Below, piece after piece: positions 1-11,100 of a DNA stretch of 64,000 nt. A model generated the notes under the pieces. It did not search any database, was not told the origin of the DNA, and was given only the letters and a program-made list of their open reading frames with translations. The position numbers and the translations under genes are program-made. Position 1 is the stretch's first letter, and each line of letters starts with the position of its first letter. Source of the stretch: Beijerinckiaceae bacterium (GTDB lineage Bacteria > Pseudomonadota > Alphaproteobacteria > Rhizobiales > Beijerinckiaceae). Location of the stretch: NCBI GenBank assembly GCA_030684835.1, contig JAUXWZ010000015.1, forward strand, positions 1-64,000, read 5' to 3'.

Positions 1-95
1 ACGTTTTCGATCAGGATGTTCTGGCTGACGCCGCCACGCCCGATGCGTCGCGCCGTTATCTGGCAGCCGTCTTTCAAAAGGGCGCCAAGTCATGA
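1..95 (+). CDS. C-terminal end of a DNA-repair metallophosphoesterase (SbcD/YhaO-like), partial
   Basis: Only the last 30 codons are present, in the frame that stops with TGA at 93-95. The tail reads VFDQDVLADAATPDASRRYL and ends FQKGAKS, with no motif of its own. The stop overlaps the ATG of the next gene (ATGA), so the two are translationally coupled. The downstream gene is an SbcC-like ATPase of the YhaN type, which is normally paired with a YhaO metallophosphoesterase; the assignment rests on that context only. Confidence 0.5.
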   Translation, partial: VFDQDVLADAATPDASRRYLAAVFQKGAKS

Positions 96-3000
96 CGCCT
101 CCGGTGCGCTTGACGTCGCTGACGCTTGAAAAATACGGCCCATTTGAGAATCGCATTCTGAATTTCCGCAACGATGCGGCGCTGCACATTGTTTTCGGGC
201 GTAACGAAGCTGGCAAGTCGGTGACATTGCGTGCCGTCGCCGATCTCATTTGCGGCTTTCCCGCGCGTATCGACTCGGACGATTGCCGCGTTGTGCGCTT
301 CAAGAGCGGCGACTTGCGTTTGGCTGCGACAATGCTGCATGCGGACGGTCGCACGTTCAGTTTTCGCCGCCGAGCCGGGCGACAGAATACGCTTCTTGGC
401 GCTACCGATAACGACAAGTGCGATGAAGCCACGTTCCGTCATTTCACTGGCCTGCCCGAGCGCAAGGACTTTGAAAGCGAATTCGGCCTCACCGCAGAGG
501 CGTTGCGCAACGGCGGACAAGCATTGCTTGCAGCAGGCGGGCGCCTCGCTGAAACGCTCGCTGCCGGATCAGCGCACCTGTCCGTGCTGAACAAGGTCAG
601 AAGCCAATTGCAGGATGAGGCTGCGACGCTTTATCTTCCCAGGCACAAGAAACAAATCAACGAAGTCGTCGATCGTTATCTGAAGGCGAGCAGTCAGTTT
701 CGCGCCGCTGTTGTGACAGGGGAAGCGCTGAAGGACGCGCGTAAATTGCTGGACGAGGCGGAGGCGCGACGGGCGCAAATCAACGAGCGTCATCGCGACA
801 TGGAACGCCGTCGCGCGCTGCTCGAACGCGCGCGCCGAACCCGCGACAAGCTGCGTCAACGCGCGCAAGCCCTCGCGCGTCTTGCCGATTTTTCAACTCT
901 ACCTGAAATTGCCAAGACGCCCTTCGACGCGGGGTCGAAAGCCTGTGAGCGTGAGGCCAGCCGTGCGCAGGAAATTGCTGGCGCGCAGGCGAAGCTCGAA
1001 GATTTTGAGAATCAGGCGAAGGGACTGAATCCGTCGCCGGGCCTTCTGGCTGCAGCGGGCGAGATCGAAAAGCTGGTCGAGGCGCTGGGCGCCGCCGACA
1101 AGTCGCGCGGGGATCTGCCCCGCCGGGAGGAAGCGCTTCGCGCAGGCCTGCAAAAGCTGCAACAAGCTGCGCGCGGACTGGGCCTTGCTGACGCCAATGC
1201 GCTCATCGAGCGCATGCCGAATGATCTTGCGCTCACCCGTGTGCGTGAATTGCTTCGCCGCCGCACCGCCCTGCAGGCGGCGCGCGAGAGCGCGAAAGGC
1301 CGCGTTGAAAAGGCTCATATACGTCGGCGCGCACTCGATCAATCTGGCGCGCAGCGTGTGGATGACCCTACGCCCTTGTTGAATTCGTTTGCATCGTTCG
1401 CAGACATATCAGCGCTCGCCAAAAGCTTGCGTGATCAGGGCGCCAGTTTGCATGAGCAGAGCGCGAGACTCGCGCTAGAGGCGCAACGGTTGACGCCGTC
1501 TGTGCAGCTTGATGAGCTGTTGCGCGCGCCGCTCCCCGACGTCGCCGTCATCGAAACGCAATTGCGCCGCGCGACTGCGCTTGATGAGCTTGAACGCGAA
1601 AGCGAGCGCGATGAAAAGGCCCTCGCGAAGCGAATAAGCGAAACGCAAAAGCTGTTGCGTGATTTGGCGCGTCAGGGCGACATCTCATCGCCGGAAGACA
1701 TGCGGAACGCGCGCCATCAGCGCGATGTGATTATTGACACGATGGAAGTGCAACCCGAGCCAGATCCGCGCGAACGAACCTTGCGTTTTGCCGGTCTACG
1801 CAGCGCCATAGCGGATGCGGATCGTCAGGCGGATAATTTGTTGGGCGGCGCGGATCGCGCTGCGCGGCAGAGGCAACTTTCCGACACTCTTGCGCAAGCG
1901 CAGATCGAGAGCGCCGGTCTGACCGAAGTGCGTGCGGAGTGCGCACAGCAACGAGCGGTTTTTGATGAAGATTGGCGCGCCCTGTGGTCAGGCTGCGGTT
2001 TCGCCCCGCTGCCGCCAGCACTGATGCGCGATTGGCGCATGAAGGCCGCTGCGCTTGTTGAACGACATGACAATCTGTCCGGCGTCAGGGCAGCCTACAA
2101 AGCGGCGAGCGCGGAGTGCTCAGAGCGTGCGGCGCGCCTGCGTGTGTTTGCGCAACTCGCAGGTGTGCAAGCAGATGGTGAGGCGCCCGTCGCCGAAGTT
2201 TACAATCATGTGCGCATCGCGCTTGAAGCGGTGCAGAAGACCTGGAGTGATGGCCGTCAGCGCGAGGCCGATCTCGCCAGCGCAGCAAATGAGATTGCTG
2301 AAGCGGAAAAGGAAATCACAGAGCTGGACGACCGCGATGCGCAGGCTGCACGCGACTGGCGCGAGTCGCTCGCCACGCTCGCGCTAGGCGCAGATGGCGG
2401 CGTTGCGGAGGCGGAAGAGGCTCTGCGCATCTGGGCCGCGGCGATTGGAGACCTGCGCGACTATCGCGATGACGACCATCGCGTAACCACGATCCGTCGC
2501 GACATTGAGAGTTTTGAAATGCGCGTCGGGGACATGTGCGGGCGTTTCTGTCCGGACATGGCGGGCGAGACGCCGCGTCGGGTCGTGGAAACGCTGATCA
2601 AGCGCCGTGATGAGGCGCGCGCCGCCGCCACAAAGCTTGAGCAACTCGCCAAACAGAAGGACCAAGCCGCGCGGGACGCGGACGCGCTCCGCAAGCAGAT
2701 CTCCTTAGCGCGCGATGCGATTGCCACCGCCGCGACCACGCTCGGCCTGAGCGAAGAGAGCCTCTCCGCCGCCCTCCCGCAGATTGCGGAGCGGCTGGAG
2801 TTGATGGAGGTCAACAAATCGCTCTATCGCGACATCGCCGCCGCAGGCGATGGGCTCACGCCCGAACAGCTTGAAGCCGAGCAGGGCGAAATGGATTTCG
2901 ATGCGCTTCCCGCAGAGCTTGCCGAAATAAGCGCGCAGAAGAACGCCGTTCTGGACGACCTGCAGGGCGCGGCGATTGCGTCAGAAGCCGCGCGCAAGGC

Positions 3001-3565
3001 GCTTGGCGAGCTTGAGGCTGGCCGTGACGCCCCCTCCCGCATTCTTGAGCAGAAACAGGCGGCATCCGAGCTGCTGGACATTACGCGTGACTGGCTTTTG
3101 CGCATGGGCGCGGCGAAGCTGGCAGGCGTCGCCATGGAGCAGCACCGGCGGCGCAATCAGGACCCCGTGATCGCCGCCGCCTCAGGTTTGTTCGCCCACG
3201 CCACGGGCGGCGCATTTTCCGGGGTGGTCATCGACCTCGACGACGATGGCCAGCCCCTTCTCAAGGGCGCGCGCCGCGATGGCGCCCGGTTGGCGACCGA
3301 GGCGATGAGCGAGGGAACCCGCGACCAGCTTTTCCTCGCCCTGCGCCTAGCTTTGCTAGGCCAGCGCAGCGCCGATCCCATGCCCTTTATCGGCGATGAT
3401 CTACTGGCCAGTTTTGATGACGAGAGAACCGCTCATACCATTGAAATGATGTCGGAGTTCGGCTCCCAGCGGCAAACGATCCTGTTCACCCATCACGGCC
3501 ATGTGGTGGAGGCGGCCCGCGCCCGGCTCGGGGCCCGCGTTGACGTGGTTGACCTTGGCCTCTGA
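92..3565 (+). CDS. SbcC/YhaN-like AAA ATPase with long coiled coil
   Basis: The 1157-residue protein has a Walker A motif GRNEAGKS at about residues 36-43, a very long Ala/Arg/Glu-rich coiled coil in the middle, and at its end an ABC-type signature region (EAMSEGTRDQL) followed by a Walker B-like stretch (PMPFIGDDLLASFDD). This is the split-ATPase layout of the Rad50/SbcC family; length and N-terminus fit the YhaN branch. Such proteins pair with an SbcD-like nuclease and process DNA ends or hairpins. The ATG overlaps the stop of the upstream gene by ATGA, consistent with a two-gene operon. Family assignment is firm; the exact role is inferred. Confidence 0.85.
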   Translation: MTPPVRLTSLTLEKYGPFENRILNFRNDAALHIVFGRNEAGKSVTLRAVADLICGFPARIDSDDCRVVRFKSGDLRLAATMLHADGRTFSFRRRAGRQNTLLGATDNDKCDEATFRHFTGLPERKDFESEFGLTAEALRNGGQALLAAGGRLAETLAAGSAHLSVLNKVRSQLQDEAATLYLPRHKKQINEVVDRYLKASSQFRAAVVTGEALKDARKLLDEAEARRAQINERHRDMERRRALLERARRTRDKLRQRAQALARLADFSTLPEIAKTPFDAGSKACEREASRAQEIAGAQAKLEDFENQAKGLNPSPGLLAAAGEIEKLVEALGAADKSRGDLPRREEALRAGLQKLQQAARGLGLADANALIERMPNDLALTRVRELLRRRTALQAARESAKGRVEKAHIRRRALDQSGAQRVDDPTPLLNSFASFADISALAKSLRDQGASLHEQSARLALEAQRLTPSVQLDELLRAPLPDVAVIETQLRRATALDELERESERDEKALAKRISETQKLLRDLARQGDISSPEDMRNARHQRDVIIDTMEVQPEPDPRERTLRFAGLRSAIADADRQADNLLGGADRAARQRQLSDTLAQAQIESAGLTEVRAECAQQRAVFDEDWRALWSGCGFAPLPPALMRDWRMKAAALVERHDNLSGVRAAYKAASAECSERAARLRVFAQLAGVQADGEAPVAEVYNHVRIALEAVQKTWSDGRQREADLASAANEIAEAEKEITELDDRDAQAARDWRESLATLALGADGGVAEAEEALRIWAAAIGDLRDYRDDDHRVTTIRRDIESFEMRVGDMCGRFCPDMAGETPRRVVETLIKRRDEARAAATKLEQLAKQKDQAARDADALRKQISLARDAIATAATTLGLSEESLSAALPQIAERLELMEVNKSLYRDIAAAGDGLTPEQLEAEQGEMDFDALPAELAEISAQKNAVLDDLQGAAIASEAARKALGELEAGRDAPSRILEQKQAASELLDITRDWLLRMGAAKLAGVAMEQHRRRNQDPVIAAASGLFAHATGGAFSGVVIDLDDDGQPLLKGARRDGARLATEAMSEGTRDQLFLALRLALLGQRSADPMPFIGDDLLASFDDERTAHTIEMMSEFGSQRQTILFTHHGHVVEAARARLGARVDVVDLGL

Positions 3566-3631
3566 GGCCTCGCCTGTTTCCATTCGCCCTGCCGCGTGCT
3601 ACCTGCCGGGTCGCAAGCCATCAGGGACGCC

Positions 3632-4465
3632 ATGACCACCCGCATCGACCGCCGTTTCGCCAAGTGCGCCGCCGAAGGCCGGGCCGCGCTCGTCACTTTC
3701 GTGATGTGCGGCGATCCGGATCTGGACACATCGCTCGCGATCATCAAGGCCCTCCCGGGGGCCGGCGCCGACGTTCTTGAACTTGGCATGCCCTTCACAG
3801 ATCCGATGGCGGACGGCCCCTCTATCCAGGCGGCGGGCCTGCGCGCGCTGAAAAACGGCGGCTCGATGAGGAACACGCTGCGCGTCGTCAGCGATTTCCG
3901 CAACGGCGACGCGGACACGCCCATCGTGCTGATGGGCTATTACAATCCCATTTATGTTTACGGCGTTGACCGCTTTCTGGCAGACGCGAAAGCCGCAGGC
4001 GTTGACGGCCTCATCATCGTCGATCTTCCTCCCGAGGAAGACGCGGAATTGTGCGTGCCTGCGCTCAACGCGGGCGTGAACTTCATCCGGCTTGCAACGC
4101 CTACGACCGACGATAAACGCTTGCCGGCCGTGCTGCGCAATACATCGGGCTTCGTGTATTATGTGTCGATCAACGGCATCACGGGCGCCGCGATTCCCGA
4201 TTACTCGAAGGTCGCAAGCGCGGTCACGCGCATCAAAAAGCACACCAGCCTGCCGGTCGCGGTCGGCTTTGGCGTGAAGAACGCGCAGTCGGCGTCAGAA
4301 ATCGCGGCGCACGCTGACGGCGTGGTCGTCGGAACGGCGTTGATCGACGCATTGAAGAGATCGCTCGACGAGAATGATCGCGCAACAAGCGGCACGGTGG
4401 AAGCCGTTGCGAGCCTGGTGCGTGAAATTGCAAGCGGCGTAAAAAGCGCGCGCCGCGCCGCGTGA
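3632..4465 (+). CDS. trpA: Tryptophan synthase alpha chain
   Basis: TrpA is a TIM-barrel enzyme that cleaves indole-3-glycerol phosphate to indole and glyceraldehyde-3-phosphate and passes indole to TrpB. The 277-residue product shows the family hallmarks: TFVMCGDPD near the start, the catalytic Glu and Asp in [35 protein letters not shown], and the phosphate-binding VAVGFGV and VVGTALID segments. The start MTTRIDRRF at 3632 is preferred over an in-frame GTG at 3596 because it matches family N-termini. accD follows 42 bp downstream on the same strand and folC follows that, the common alphaproteobacterial trpA-accD-folC order. No trpB lies in the window; it may be beyond its left edge or elsewhere. 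Confidence 0.97.
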   Translation: MTTRIDRRFAKCAAEGRAALVTFVMCGDPDLDTSLAIIKALPGAGADVLELGMPFTDPMADGPSIQAAGLRALKNGGSMRNTLRVVSDFRNGDADTPIVLMGYYNPIYVYGVDRFLADAKAAGVDGLIIVDLPPEEDAELCVPALNAGVNFIRLATPTTDDKRLPAVLRNTSGFVYYVSINGITGAAIPDYSKVASAVTRIKKHTSLPVAVGFGVKNAQSASEIAAHADGVVVGTALIDALKRSLDENDRATSGTVEAVASLVREIASGVKSARRAA

Positions 4466-4507
4466 TCTTCCATCCTTGCGCGACTTTGCGCTGTTCGGGG
4501 ACGACAG

Positions 4508-5413
4508 ATGAACTGGATCACCGAAGCACTTCCTCCGAAAATCCGCTCCTTCTTGAAGCGCGAGACGCCGGAAAATCTCTGGGTGAAATGCCCTGACAGC
4601 GGCCAGCTCGTGTTTCACAAGGACATCGAGTCCAATCTGTTTGTCGTGCCGGGCTCGGGCTTCCATATGCGCATGCCCGCCCAAGCGCGCCTCGAAGCGC
4701 TGTTTGACGACGGCAAATGGGAAGAACTCGCGACGCCGGACGTGCCGCTTGATCCGTTGAAGTTTCGCGATGTGAAGCGCTACACGGACCGGCTGAAGGA
4801 ATATCGCGCCAAAACAGAGCGACCCGATTGCGTGCGTCTGGCTTGCGGCAAGCTGGAGGCGGTTGACGTCACCGTCGCCGTTCAGGATTTCGACTTCATC
4901 GGCGGCTCGCTTGGCATGGCGGCTGGCGAGGCGATTATCGGTGGCATGGAGGCGGCCATCGCGCGTCGCACGCCGTTTATCATCTTCACCGCGTCTGGCG
5001 GCGCCCGCATGCAGGAAGGCATGTTCTCGCTGATGCAGATGCCACGCACGACGGTGGCGGTGCGCCGCCTGCGCGCCGCGCGTCTGCCCTATATCGTTGT
5101 GCTCACCAATCCCACGACAGGGGGCGTCACCGCGTCCTACGCGATGCTGGGCGACATCCACATCGCCGAGCCCGGCGCCGTCATCGGCTTTGCTGGCGCT
5201 CGCGTGATTGAGCAGACCATCCGAGAAAAATTGCCGGAAGGCTTCCAGCGCGCCGAATATCTGCGCGCCCACGGCATGGTGGATATGGTCGTGCCGCGCA
5301 CGGAAATGCGCGAAACGCTGGCGCGCCTGTGCTCGCTGCTCACCAACACGCGCAAGGAGCCCGTCGTCGAGGTGAACGAGGCTTTGGAAGACGTCCTGAT
5401 CGAGAACGCCTGA
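4508..5413 (+). CDS. accD: Acetyl-CoA carboxylase carboxyltransferase beta subunit
   Basis: AccD with AccA transfers the carboxyl group from biotin to acetyl-CoA, the first committed step of fatty acid synthesis. The 301-residue protein has the crotonase-fold signatures [28 protein letters not shown] and [17 protein letters not shown]. The N-terminal zinc ribbon of the E. coli enzyme is degenerate: the two Cys pairs are replaced by KCPDSGQ and VPGSGF, leaving one Cys. That is usual in Rhizobiales AccD and not a sign of inactivation. It lies between trpA and folC with short gaps, so the three are probably co-transcribed. Confidence 0.97.
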   Translation: MNWITEALPPKIRSFLKRETPENLWVKCPDSGQLVFHKDIESNLFVVPGSGFHMRMPAQARLEALFDDGKWEELATPDVPLDPLKFRDVKRYTDRLKEYRAKTERPDCVRLACGKLEAVDVTVAVQDFDFIGGSLGMAAGEAIIGGMEAAIARRTPFIIFTASGGARMQEGMFSLMQMPRTTVAVRRLRAARLPYIVVLTNPTTGGVTASYAMLGDIHIAEPGAVIGFAGARVIEQTIREKLPEGFQRAEYLRAHGMVDMVVPRTEMRETLARLCSLLTNTRKEPVVEVNEALEDVLIENA

Positions 5414-5425
5414 GGCGATACGCCC

Positions 5426-6832
5426 ATGACGCCTTCTTCAAGCACACCTTCTTCAAGCACGCCTTCTTCAAGCACGCCTTCTGCAAGTATGTCGCCTCCA
5501 GGTAGGTCGCCACCAGGTACGTCGCCTTCGAGTACGTCCGACGTCTTCATGGCGCGCTTCCTCGCGCTGCATCCCAGGAAGATTGATCTTTCGCTGGGCC
5601 GCACGGAGCGTTTGCTTGCGGCGCTGGGTGATCCTCACAAGCGCATGCCGCCAACCGTTCATGTGGCGGGCACAAACGGCAAGGGCTCGACCGTCGCCTT
5701 CCTGCGCGCGATGCTGGAAGCTGCGGGCAAGCGCGTCCATGTTTATACGTCGCCTCATCTCGTGCGCTTTCACGAGCGCATCCGCCTTGCCGGCTCGCTC
5801 GTTAGCGAAGAGCAACTGGCGAGCGCGTTCGCGCGTTGCGAGCGCGCCAACGCGGGGGAACCGATCACGGTCTTCGAGATCACGACGGCGGCGGCGTTTC
5901 TGCTGTTCAGCGAAACGCCCGCCGACGCGCTGCTGCTTGAGGTAGGTCTTGGCGGACGCTTTGATTCCACCAACGTGATCGAGCGGCCGCTCGCCAGCGT
6001 CATTACGCCGGTGTCGATGGACCACCTGGATTTTCTGGGCGACACCCTTGGCAAGATCGCGTTTGAGAAGGCGGGCATCCTCAAGGCTGGCGTTCCGGCG
6101 ATCATCGCGCCGCAGGAGGATGAGGCGCTATCCGTCATCGAGCGGCAGGCCGCACGCATGCGCGCGCCGCTTTGCATTGCGGGGCGAGATTACCACGTCG
6201 GCGAGGAGGGCGGGCGCCTCGTCTATGACGACGCGCGCGGGCTTCTCGATTTGCCCTTGCCGCGCCTTCAGGGCCGCCATCAGCACGATAATGCGGCTGC
6301 GGCGATTGCGGCCTTGCGCAAAGCGTTTCCCGATGTCGGGTCCGGCGCCATCGAGGCCGGTCTGCGCGAGGCGCAATGGCCGGCTCGCATGCAGGCCCTC
6401 ACACGTGGCGCGCTTGTCGACCTAGCGCCCCCCGGCGCCGAACTCTGGCTCGACGGCGGGCACAATGCTGCAGGGGGCGCGGCGGTCGCGGCCGCCATGG
6501 CGGAACTGGAGGGACGCAATTCGCGTCCGCTGATTCTCATCAGCGCCATGCTTGCCTCCAAGGATATGGACGGCCTGCTGCGGCCGTTCGCCGGTCTGGC
6601 GCGCGAGATCGTCTGCGTGCCGATGAGCGGTGACAGCGCTACCCACGCGCCCCAGGCCATGGCGCAGGCCGCCGCCGCGCTGGGCCTCACCGCCTCGCTG
6701 GCGGCGGGTGTGCCCGAAGCGCTGCGCGCCATGGCGGCGCGCGACTGGCCCACGCCACCACGTATCCTCATCGCTGGCTCGCTCTACCTTGCGGGCGAAG
6801 TCCTGCGCGCCAACGGCACGATCCCGGATTAA
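5426..6832 (+). CDS. folC: Bifunctional folylpolyglutamate synthase / dihydrofolate synthase
   Basis: FolC adds glutamate to dihydropteroate and to reduced folates using ATP. The Mur-ligase-like core is clear: P-loop HVAGTNGKGSTVAF, then LLEVGLGGRFDSTNVI, TPVSMDHLDFLG, KAGILKAG and the C-terminal WLDGGHNAAGG. The chosen ATG at 5426 lies 12 bp after the accD stop and gives a 468-residue product. About 40 N-terminal residues are low-complexity (TPSSS repeats) and come from a 15-bp tandem repeat. The conserved part begins near an internal ATG at 5549 (MARFLALHPRKIDLSL), so the true start could be 5549 or close to it. Family assignment is firm; the start is uncertain. Confidence 0.93.
   Translation: MTPSSSTPSSSTPSSSTPSASMSPPGRSPPGTSPSSTSDVFMARFLALHPRKIDLSLGRTERLLAALGDPHKRMPPTVHVAGTNGKGSTVAFLRAMLEAAGKRVHVYTSPHLVRFHERIRLAGSLVSEEQLASAFARCERANAGEPITVFEITTAAAFLLFSETPADALLLEVGLGGRFDSTNVIERPLASVITPVSMDHLDFLGDTLGKIAFEKAGILKAGVPAIIAPQEDEALSVIERQAARMRAPLCIAGRDYHVGEEGGRLVYDDARGLLDLPLPRLQGRHQHDNAAAAIAALRKAFPDVGSGAIEAGLREAQWPARMQALTRGALVDLAPPGAELWLDGGHNAAGGAAVAAAMAELEGRNSRPLILISAMLASKDMDGLLRPFAGLAREIVCVPMSGDSATHAPQAMAQAAAALGLTASLAAGVPEALRAMAARDWPTPPRILIAGSLYLAGEVLRANGTIPD
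5429..5533 (+). repeat. 15-bp coding minisatellite at the folC 5' end
   Basis: About four near-identical 15-bp units based on ACGCCTTCTTCAAGC run from 5429 to 5488. They are followed by about three diverged units of the same period (CCAGGTAGGTCGCCA-like) up to about 5533. Because the period is a multiple of three the array stays in frame and encodes TPSSS-type repeats in front of the conserved FolC domain. Confidence 0.85.
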
Positions 6833-6931
6833 GCCAGATCCGGGATAAGAGTTGAGAACGTCGCGCACGCCATTGACCCGCAAGCGCTGCTTCTGTTGAT
6901 TGCAGCCGACCCTTTCACCGATGAGGCCGCC

Positions 6932-7501
6932 ATGACCGCTCTGACGCCCGCCGAACGCGCCCGCCTTGCCGACATCATTTTCGCCCGCTCGTTCGGACGC
7001 GGAAAGGTGGTCCTCGCCTCCGGCAAGGAGAGCGATTTTTATTTCGACATGAAGCCCTCGATGCTCCACCCCGAAGGCGCGGCGCTCATCGCCCGCGCCG
7101 TGCTGGAAGAGGTCAGCAAATCGGGCGCGACCCACGTTGGCGGGCTGGAGATGGGCGCGGTGCCGATCACCGGCGCGCTCTGCCAGCATTCGTTTGAGGC
7201 GGGCGCGCCCGTGCAGGGTTTCTTCGTGCGCAAGCAGGTTAAGGACCACGGCGCCAAGAAGCGCGTCGAAGGCCTGCCGAAGGGCGAGACGCTGGCGGGC
7301 AAGGACATCGTCATCGTTGAAGATGTGACAACCACAGGCGAAAGCGCCTGGAAGGCCGCGCAAGCCTGTATCGAGGACGGCGCAAACCTCAAGCTCGTCG
7401 TCACGATTGTTGATCGCGAAGACGGCGCCGAGGAATTCTACAAGGAAAAGGGCGTGCCCTTCGCGACGATCTTCCGCGCAAGGGAATTTCTGGCGCGATA
7501 G
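6932..7501 (+). CDS. pyrE: Orotate phosphoribosyltransferase
   Basis: PyrE joins orotate to PRPP to give OMP in de novo pyrimidine synthesis. The PRPP-binding signature DIVIVEDVTTTGES is intact, and the N-terminal half has ASGKESDFYFDMKPSMLHPEG, typical of the family. The ATG at 6932 gives 189 residues, matching the short alphaproteobacterial PyrE; an in-frame TTG at 6896 would add 12 unconserved residues. It stands alone after folC and faces trxA tail to tail. Confidence 0.95.
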   Translation: MTALTPAERARLADIIFARSFGRGKVVLASGKESDFYFDMKPSMLHPEGAALIARAVLEEVSKSGATHVGGLEMGAVPITGALCQHSFEAGAPVQGFFVRKQVKDHGAKKRVEGLPKGETLAGKDIVIVEDVTTTGESAWKAAQACIEDGANLKLVVTIVDREDGAEEFYKEKGVPFATIFRAREFLAR

Positions 7502-7630
7502 TTGAGCGTCTGGGCGGGCCGACCTTGGCCCGCCATGGTGCGAGACTGTGCTTAGGTCTGTTGGCAAGCGCAGTGAGTCGTCATGGTCGCGACGGGAATA
7601 AGCAAGCGCCTACGAATGTCTTGACCGCAC

Positions 7631-7660
7631 GCAAAAAGGCCGCCCTTCGGCAGCCTTTCT
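7631..7660 (-). terminator. Rho-independent terminator of trxA
   Basis: The hairpin AAAGGC..GCCTTT at 7635-7658, with a GC-rich stem and a short loop, is followed on the minus strand by a run of five T residues (plus-strand AAAAA at 7633-7637). It lies just after the trxA stop, between the convergent pyrE and trxA genes. Confidence 0.75.
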
Positions 7661-7683
7661 GATTCCACGAGTGCGAGAAGGGC

Positions 7684-8004
7684 TCAAATCGAGCCGCTGA
7701 TCCACTTCGACAGTTCGCCCTTGGGGGCAGCGCCCACCTTCTGCGACTTTACCTGACCGCCTGTGAACAGGAACATCGAGGGGATGGAGCGAATGCCCAT
7801 CTTGGCGGCGACGTTGGGGTTCTCATCGACGTTGATCTTGGCGATCTTCACCTTGCCGGCCATCTCGTCGGAGATTTCCTCCAAGGACGGACCGATCATT
7901 TTGCAGGGGCCGCACCATTCCGCCCAGAAGTCGACGACAACGGGGATCGTTGACTCGATCACTTCAGCTTGAAACGTGGCGTCTGTAACTTTCACCGTGG
8001 CCAT
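7684..8004 (-). CDS. trxA: Thioredoxin
   Basis: This is a 106-residue cytosolic thioredoxin with the active site [10 protein letters not shown], the conserved [20 protein letters not shown] segment with cis-Pro, and FTGGQ. The start at 8004 ([11 protein letters not shown]) is chosen because the upstream extension to 8109 is Pro/Arg-rich and unlike the family. It follows addA by about 110 bp on the same strand, an association common in alphaproteobacteria, and ends at a clear terminator. It supplies reducing power to ribonucleotide reductase and other targets. Confidence 0.96.
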   Translation of the reverse strand: MATVKVTDATFQAEVIESTIPVVVDFWAEWCGPCKMIGPSLEEISDEMAGKVKIAKINVDENPNVAAKMGIRSIPSMFLFTGGQVKSQKVGAAPKGELSKWISGSI

Positions 8005-8112
8005 GGCGACCTCAAAGGGAAGGCGGGATGATTCCCGCGGGTCGGGCGGAACGTATGGACGGCGCCGCGAGCCGTCAAGGCGCGCTAGGGGCGGGGGCGG
8101 CGCGCCCACAGG

Positions 8113-11100
8113 TCAATCGCTCGTGAATCGCCGCGCGACGGACCTCAGCGCGTCATCAAGGGCGTCCGGCGCCAGCTCCACCGCTCTGGGCCCCGCTGTC
8201 CACACAAGCACCGTGCGCACTGATTTTCCGGGCCACAATTGCGTCGCCGCCGCGCGGTAGAGCGCAAGCTGAGCGATGTACCCCGCCGGCGTCTCGTCGG
8301 CGCCACGGGGTACGCCGCTCTTGAAGTCGGCGATGGTGACGCGATCTTCGTCCACCGCCAGCCGATCGATTTGACCGATCATGGGGATTTCCGCGCCGAA
8401 CGCCTTGATGCGCGCGCAGATGTTCACCTCAGCACGCGAGCCCGGACCGAAGAGCGCTGAAAGCGAGGGATCGGCGATGACCGCCAGCGCGCGATCGGCA
8501 AGCGCCATGCGCTTTGCCTCATCGTAGTCGCCCGCCCGCGCAGCAAGAAAGCGCAGCGCCGCCGAACGCCGCGCTTCGGAAGTTATATCGGGCAGATATT
8601 GCAGCAGCGTGTGCGTCAGCGAGCCAATGCGCAGGCCTTCGCCGTTTTGCGTCAGCGGATCGGCGCCCGCATGATCGAGGCCAGCCTCGGTGATCTGGTC
8701 AGCGGCCGACAGCGCGGAGGAGGGCGATATCGGCGGCTCAGGCGGTTTTTCGCGCGGGGCAGGCGTCAGAAGCCAGCCGGGCAGTGCGGACGCCGGGGCC
8801 GCGATAGAGGGCGCGGCTGGCGCGTCCAGCGTCGCCGCCTCGCCGCCCCGCAAAACCATCTCGTCTGCGTTCCAGGGCGCGGGCGCCTGCTCAAGCCCGC
8901 CCATCAGCGCGTTCGACACCATGGCGTGCCAGCATCCGTCCTTCAGCGCGTTGCGTCCCTTGAAGCCGCAAATATACAGGCGCTCTTCCGCGCGCGTCAT
9001 CGCCACATAAAGCAGGCGGCGGTGCTCGTGTTCCTCCGCAATGCGGCTCTGCTCGAGTTGCGCGGTCAGCAATTGCGGATCGGAATTTTTGCCCTTTCGC
9101 CACGCGATGATTTCTTCGCCGTGGGCGTCTTTCAGCGCCACGATATTGGGATCATGCCCTCCCGACGGGGGGGAGCATGTGTCCGGCAAAAAGACGATAG
9201 GCGCTTCCAGCCCCTTGGACGCGTGAACAGTCATCACACGCACGGCTTGGCCAGCCGCCTCCATGTCGCGCTTGATCGATTTTTCGGAGTTCTTCATCGC
9301 GTGGAGAAAATTCACGAGCGAGGGCGCTTCAACGGTTTCGGAGTCGAGCGCCTGCCGCAGAAATTCATCCGCCGCGTCGGTTGCCTCCGGCCCCAGTCGC
9401 GCAAGCAGCGCGGCGCGTCCGCCCTCCGCGCCCAGAATGCGCGCGTAAAACTGAAACGGCGTATCGCCCGCGCGCCTGCGCCATTCAACGATGCGCGCGA
9501 CGGCCCGCTGATGCTCGGGCTTCTGCGATTGCCGCAGCGCGCGCCACAATGAGCCTTTGCGCTGTGGCGCAAGCTCAAGCAGGTCATCGTCGGTGAGATT
9601 CAGGAACGGCGATTTCAGCACGCAGGCAAGCGTGAGATCGTCGCGCGCAAGCAGCGCAACTTCTCCAGCAGCAATCAGATCGAGCACCGCAAGATGCGAC
9701 GTCAGCTGCAGCCTGTCGGCGCCAGCGACCGGAACGCCCTTTTCCTTCAAGGCGCGAATAACGGCTTCAAAGAACGGCCCGCGCTTGCGCACGAGAATGA
9801 GAATGTCGCCTGCATTAACGCGGCGCTTGTCGCCCTTCTTGTCATGAACCGCTTGAGTTGAATGAGGCTTCAACCAACCGTCAATCGTGTCGGCGATGCG
9901 CTCGGCGAGCATCTGCGGCGGCGCGCTGGCGTCCTGCCGGTCGAGCGGCAATTGCCACGTGTCAGGATTCTCCTTGCCCGTTGGCTCGATGGGCGCCCAC
10001 ACTTCGACGAGCCCCGGCAATGTCTCCTTCAACGCGTCATGCGGAAGCCATGGATCGCCGTGCGAGACAACGCCGACATGGTGCCCCAAGGCGTCAAACA
10101 CGCCATCGACCTTGCCGAGCAAGCCCTTGGCCGAGCGGAAGGAGAGCTTGAGATTCACGAACTCGAAGCGTTCGCCAGCTTTGCCTATTTTTGTCTGAAA
10201 GGCGCGCCGCTTCTCGGAGAACAGATCGACGTTCGCGCCCTGAAACGAGAAGATGGATTGCTTTTCGTCACCCACAGCGAAGAAAGTGCGCGTGGCCTTC
10301 GAGGCGCCGGCTCCGCTGAAAAATTCTTCGGTCAGATGTTGCAGAATGGACCATTGTTCGCTGGACGTATCCTGCGCCTCATCCACGAGCACGTGATCGA
10401 CGCCCGCATCAAGCTTGAAAAGCACCCATTGCGCGGCGTCGCCGCGTGAAAGCAAAGCAAGCGTGCGCTCGATCAGGTTGTCAAAATCAAGCAGCCCCCG
10501 CGCCTGTTTCAGGCGCTCGTAACGCGTCACGATACGCTCGGCGAGAATAGTCAGCGCCTCGCTGCGGTCGACGGCTTCAGCAACGCGCAGGGATTCGAGG
10601 CTTGAGATCAGCCGCTCTTGTTCGTTCGTCAGCGATTCAAGCAGAACGGCGTCGCTCTTGAATTTGCCAGTCACGATAGTCTTGCGCGGCTCGCCCTTTG
10701 ACGTGAGAAAGACAAGCAGCCATGCATCCAGTTTCGTTGCATCGGGCGCCGCAATGGCGCGGCGAATTTGCTTTGCGCACTTCTTGTCGTTGGCTGAGCC
10801 GGTGTCGATAAGAGCCGCCAACCCTTCCCACGCGCTTTGCGCAATGCCGCCGCCGATCATGTCCGCCCGAATATCGACAGCGCTTCGCTTGTCAACCGAG
10901 CCAAGCGCAGCCGCGAGGGCCTTGCGGATTTCGCCTTGCTGCCGGCGCCCGGCGGCGGCAATGGCGCGGCGTTGCCCAAGCGCCTGTCGTAGAAGCTTGC
11001 CGAACGTGTCCGCGGTTGTCAGGGACGCGACGATGTTCAGTGCGCTAAAGAGCACGAGATCTTCGCCGCGCATGGCTTCGCCGAGCACATCCTCGCGCGC